Source of the DNA: Pseudomonadota bacterium
GTDB taxonomy: Bacteria; Pseudomonadota; Gammaproteobacteria; Burkholderiales; Rhodocyclaceae
Direction: 5' to 3'
Length of the DNA: 64,000 bases
Assembly (NCBI GenBank): GCA_018241725.1
Contig: JAFEDI010000078.1
Location: 180,204-244,203, forward strand
Positions within the stretch are counted from its first letter, which is position 1. Each line of letters begins with the position of its first letter. Position numbers and translations under genes: made by a program. This document shows, one piece after another, positions 63,931 through 64,000 of this stretch. The notes under the pieces were generated by a model that was not told the origin of the DNA, did not search any database, and saw only the letters and a program-made list of their open reading frames with translations.

Positions 63931-64000
63931 TGGTGCCCAGAAGAGGACTCGAACCTCCACGCCTCGCGGCACTAGTACCTGAAACTAGCGCGTCTACCAA
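63931..64000 (-). tRNA. tRNA-Leu(CAG), copy 2 (truncated by the window end)
   Basis: The 70 visible bases are identical to the 3' part of copy 1, including the encoded CCA, T arm, variable arm and CAG anticodon arm. The 5' end falls outside the window, near 64015 if the lengths are equal. Confidence 0.92.

Overview
The window is about 64 kb of chromosomal core DNA from a GC-rich betaproteobacterium. Inference: order Rhodocyclales (Azospira, Thauera, Azoarcus or Dechloromonas-like). The basis is the order rpsB-tsf-pyrH-frr-uppS-cdsA-dxr-rseP-bamA-skp-lpxD-fabZ-lpxA-lpxB-rnhB, smc-zipA-ligA, the succinylase lysine genes with an embedded PilU-type ATPase, an ISC ferredoxin/iscX tail, and the similarity of the proteins to that group as I remember it. 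I see no prophage, insertion sequence, CRISPR array, integrase or plasmid gene. Genes are packed tightly, and many junctions are ATGA, TAATG or GTGA overlaps.

Layout. 1-1100: end of an isc operon (hscA tail, fdx, iscX) and a glutathione peroxidase. 1109-7169, minus strand: an orphan response regulator, then dapC-dapD-pilU-dapE-prmB. 7339-14965, plus: smc, zipA, ligA, galU, closed by a bidirectional terminator shared with typA (minus). 17012-18279: methylthioinosine phosphorylase and a peptide deformylase. 18298-21719, minus: glnD and map. 22007-37281, plus: translation factors, then isoprenoid and phospholipid precursor genes, outer-membrane assembly and lipid A genes, ending with rnhB, a CopD-like membrane protein and a SpoU RNA methyltransferase. 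37282-41964, minus: biotin operon bioA-F-H-C-D. 42074-43396, minus: a predicted seven-repeat lipoprotein. ppk (minus) and ppx (plus) diverge from a PHO-box-like region. 47269-50811, plus: an Mla-type lipid ABC system. 50873-52487: an ECHDC3-like crotonase and a TatD hydrolase. 52462-57528: a TetR regulator, etfBA, a CbiM-like membrane protein and an acyl-CoA dehydrogenase, closed by a terminator. 57800-63048: two convergent GGDEF/EAL proteins. The right end has a small membrane protein and two tandem tRNA-Leu(CAG) genes; the second runs off the window.

Together these are housekeeping modules: Fe-S assembly, lysine/DAP synthesis, chromosome segregation and division, envelope biogenesis, biotin, polyphosphate, beta-oxidation electron transfer and c-di-GMP signalling. 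I found no convincing undescribed multi-gene system. The items most worth a second look are the His/Asp/Glu-rich tail on PrmB, the seven-repeat lipoprotein, the three-half-site PHO-like element between ppk and ppx, the solitary CbiM-like gene inside an electron-transfer/beta-oxidation cluster, and the crotonase that lacks both catalytic glutamates.
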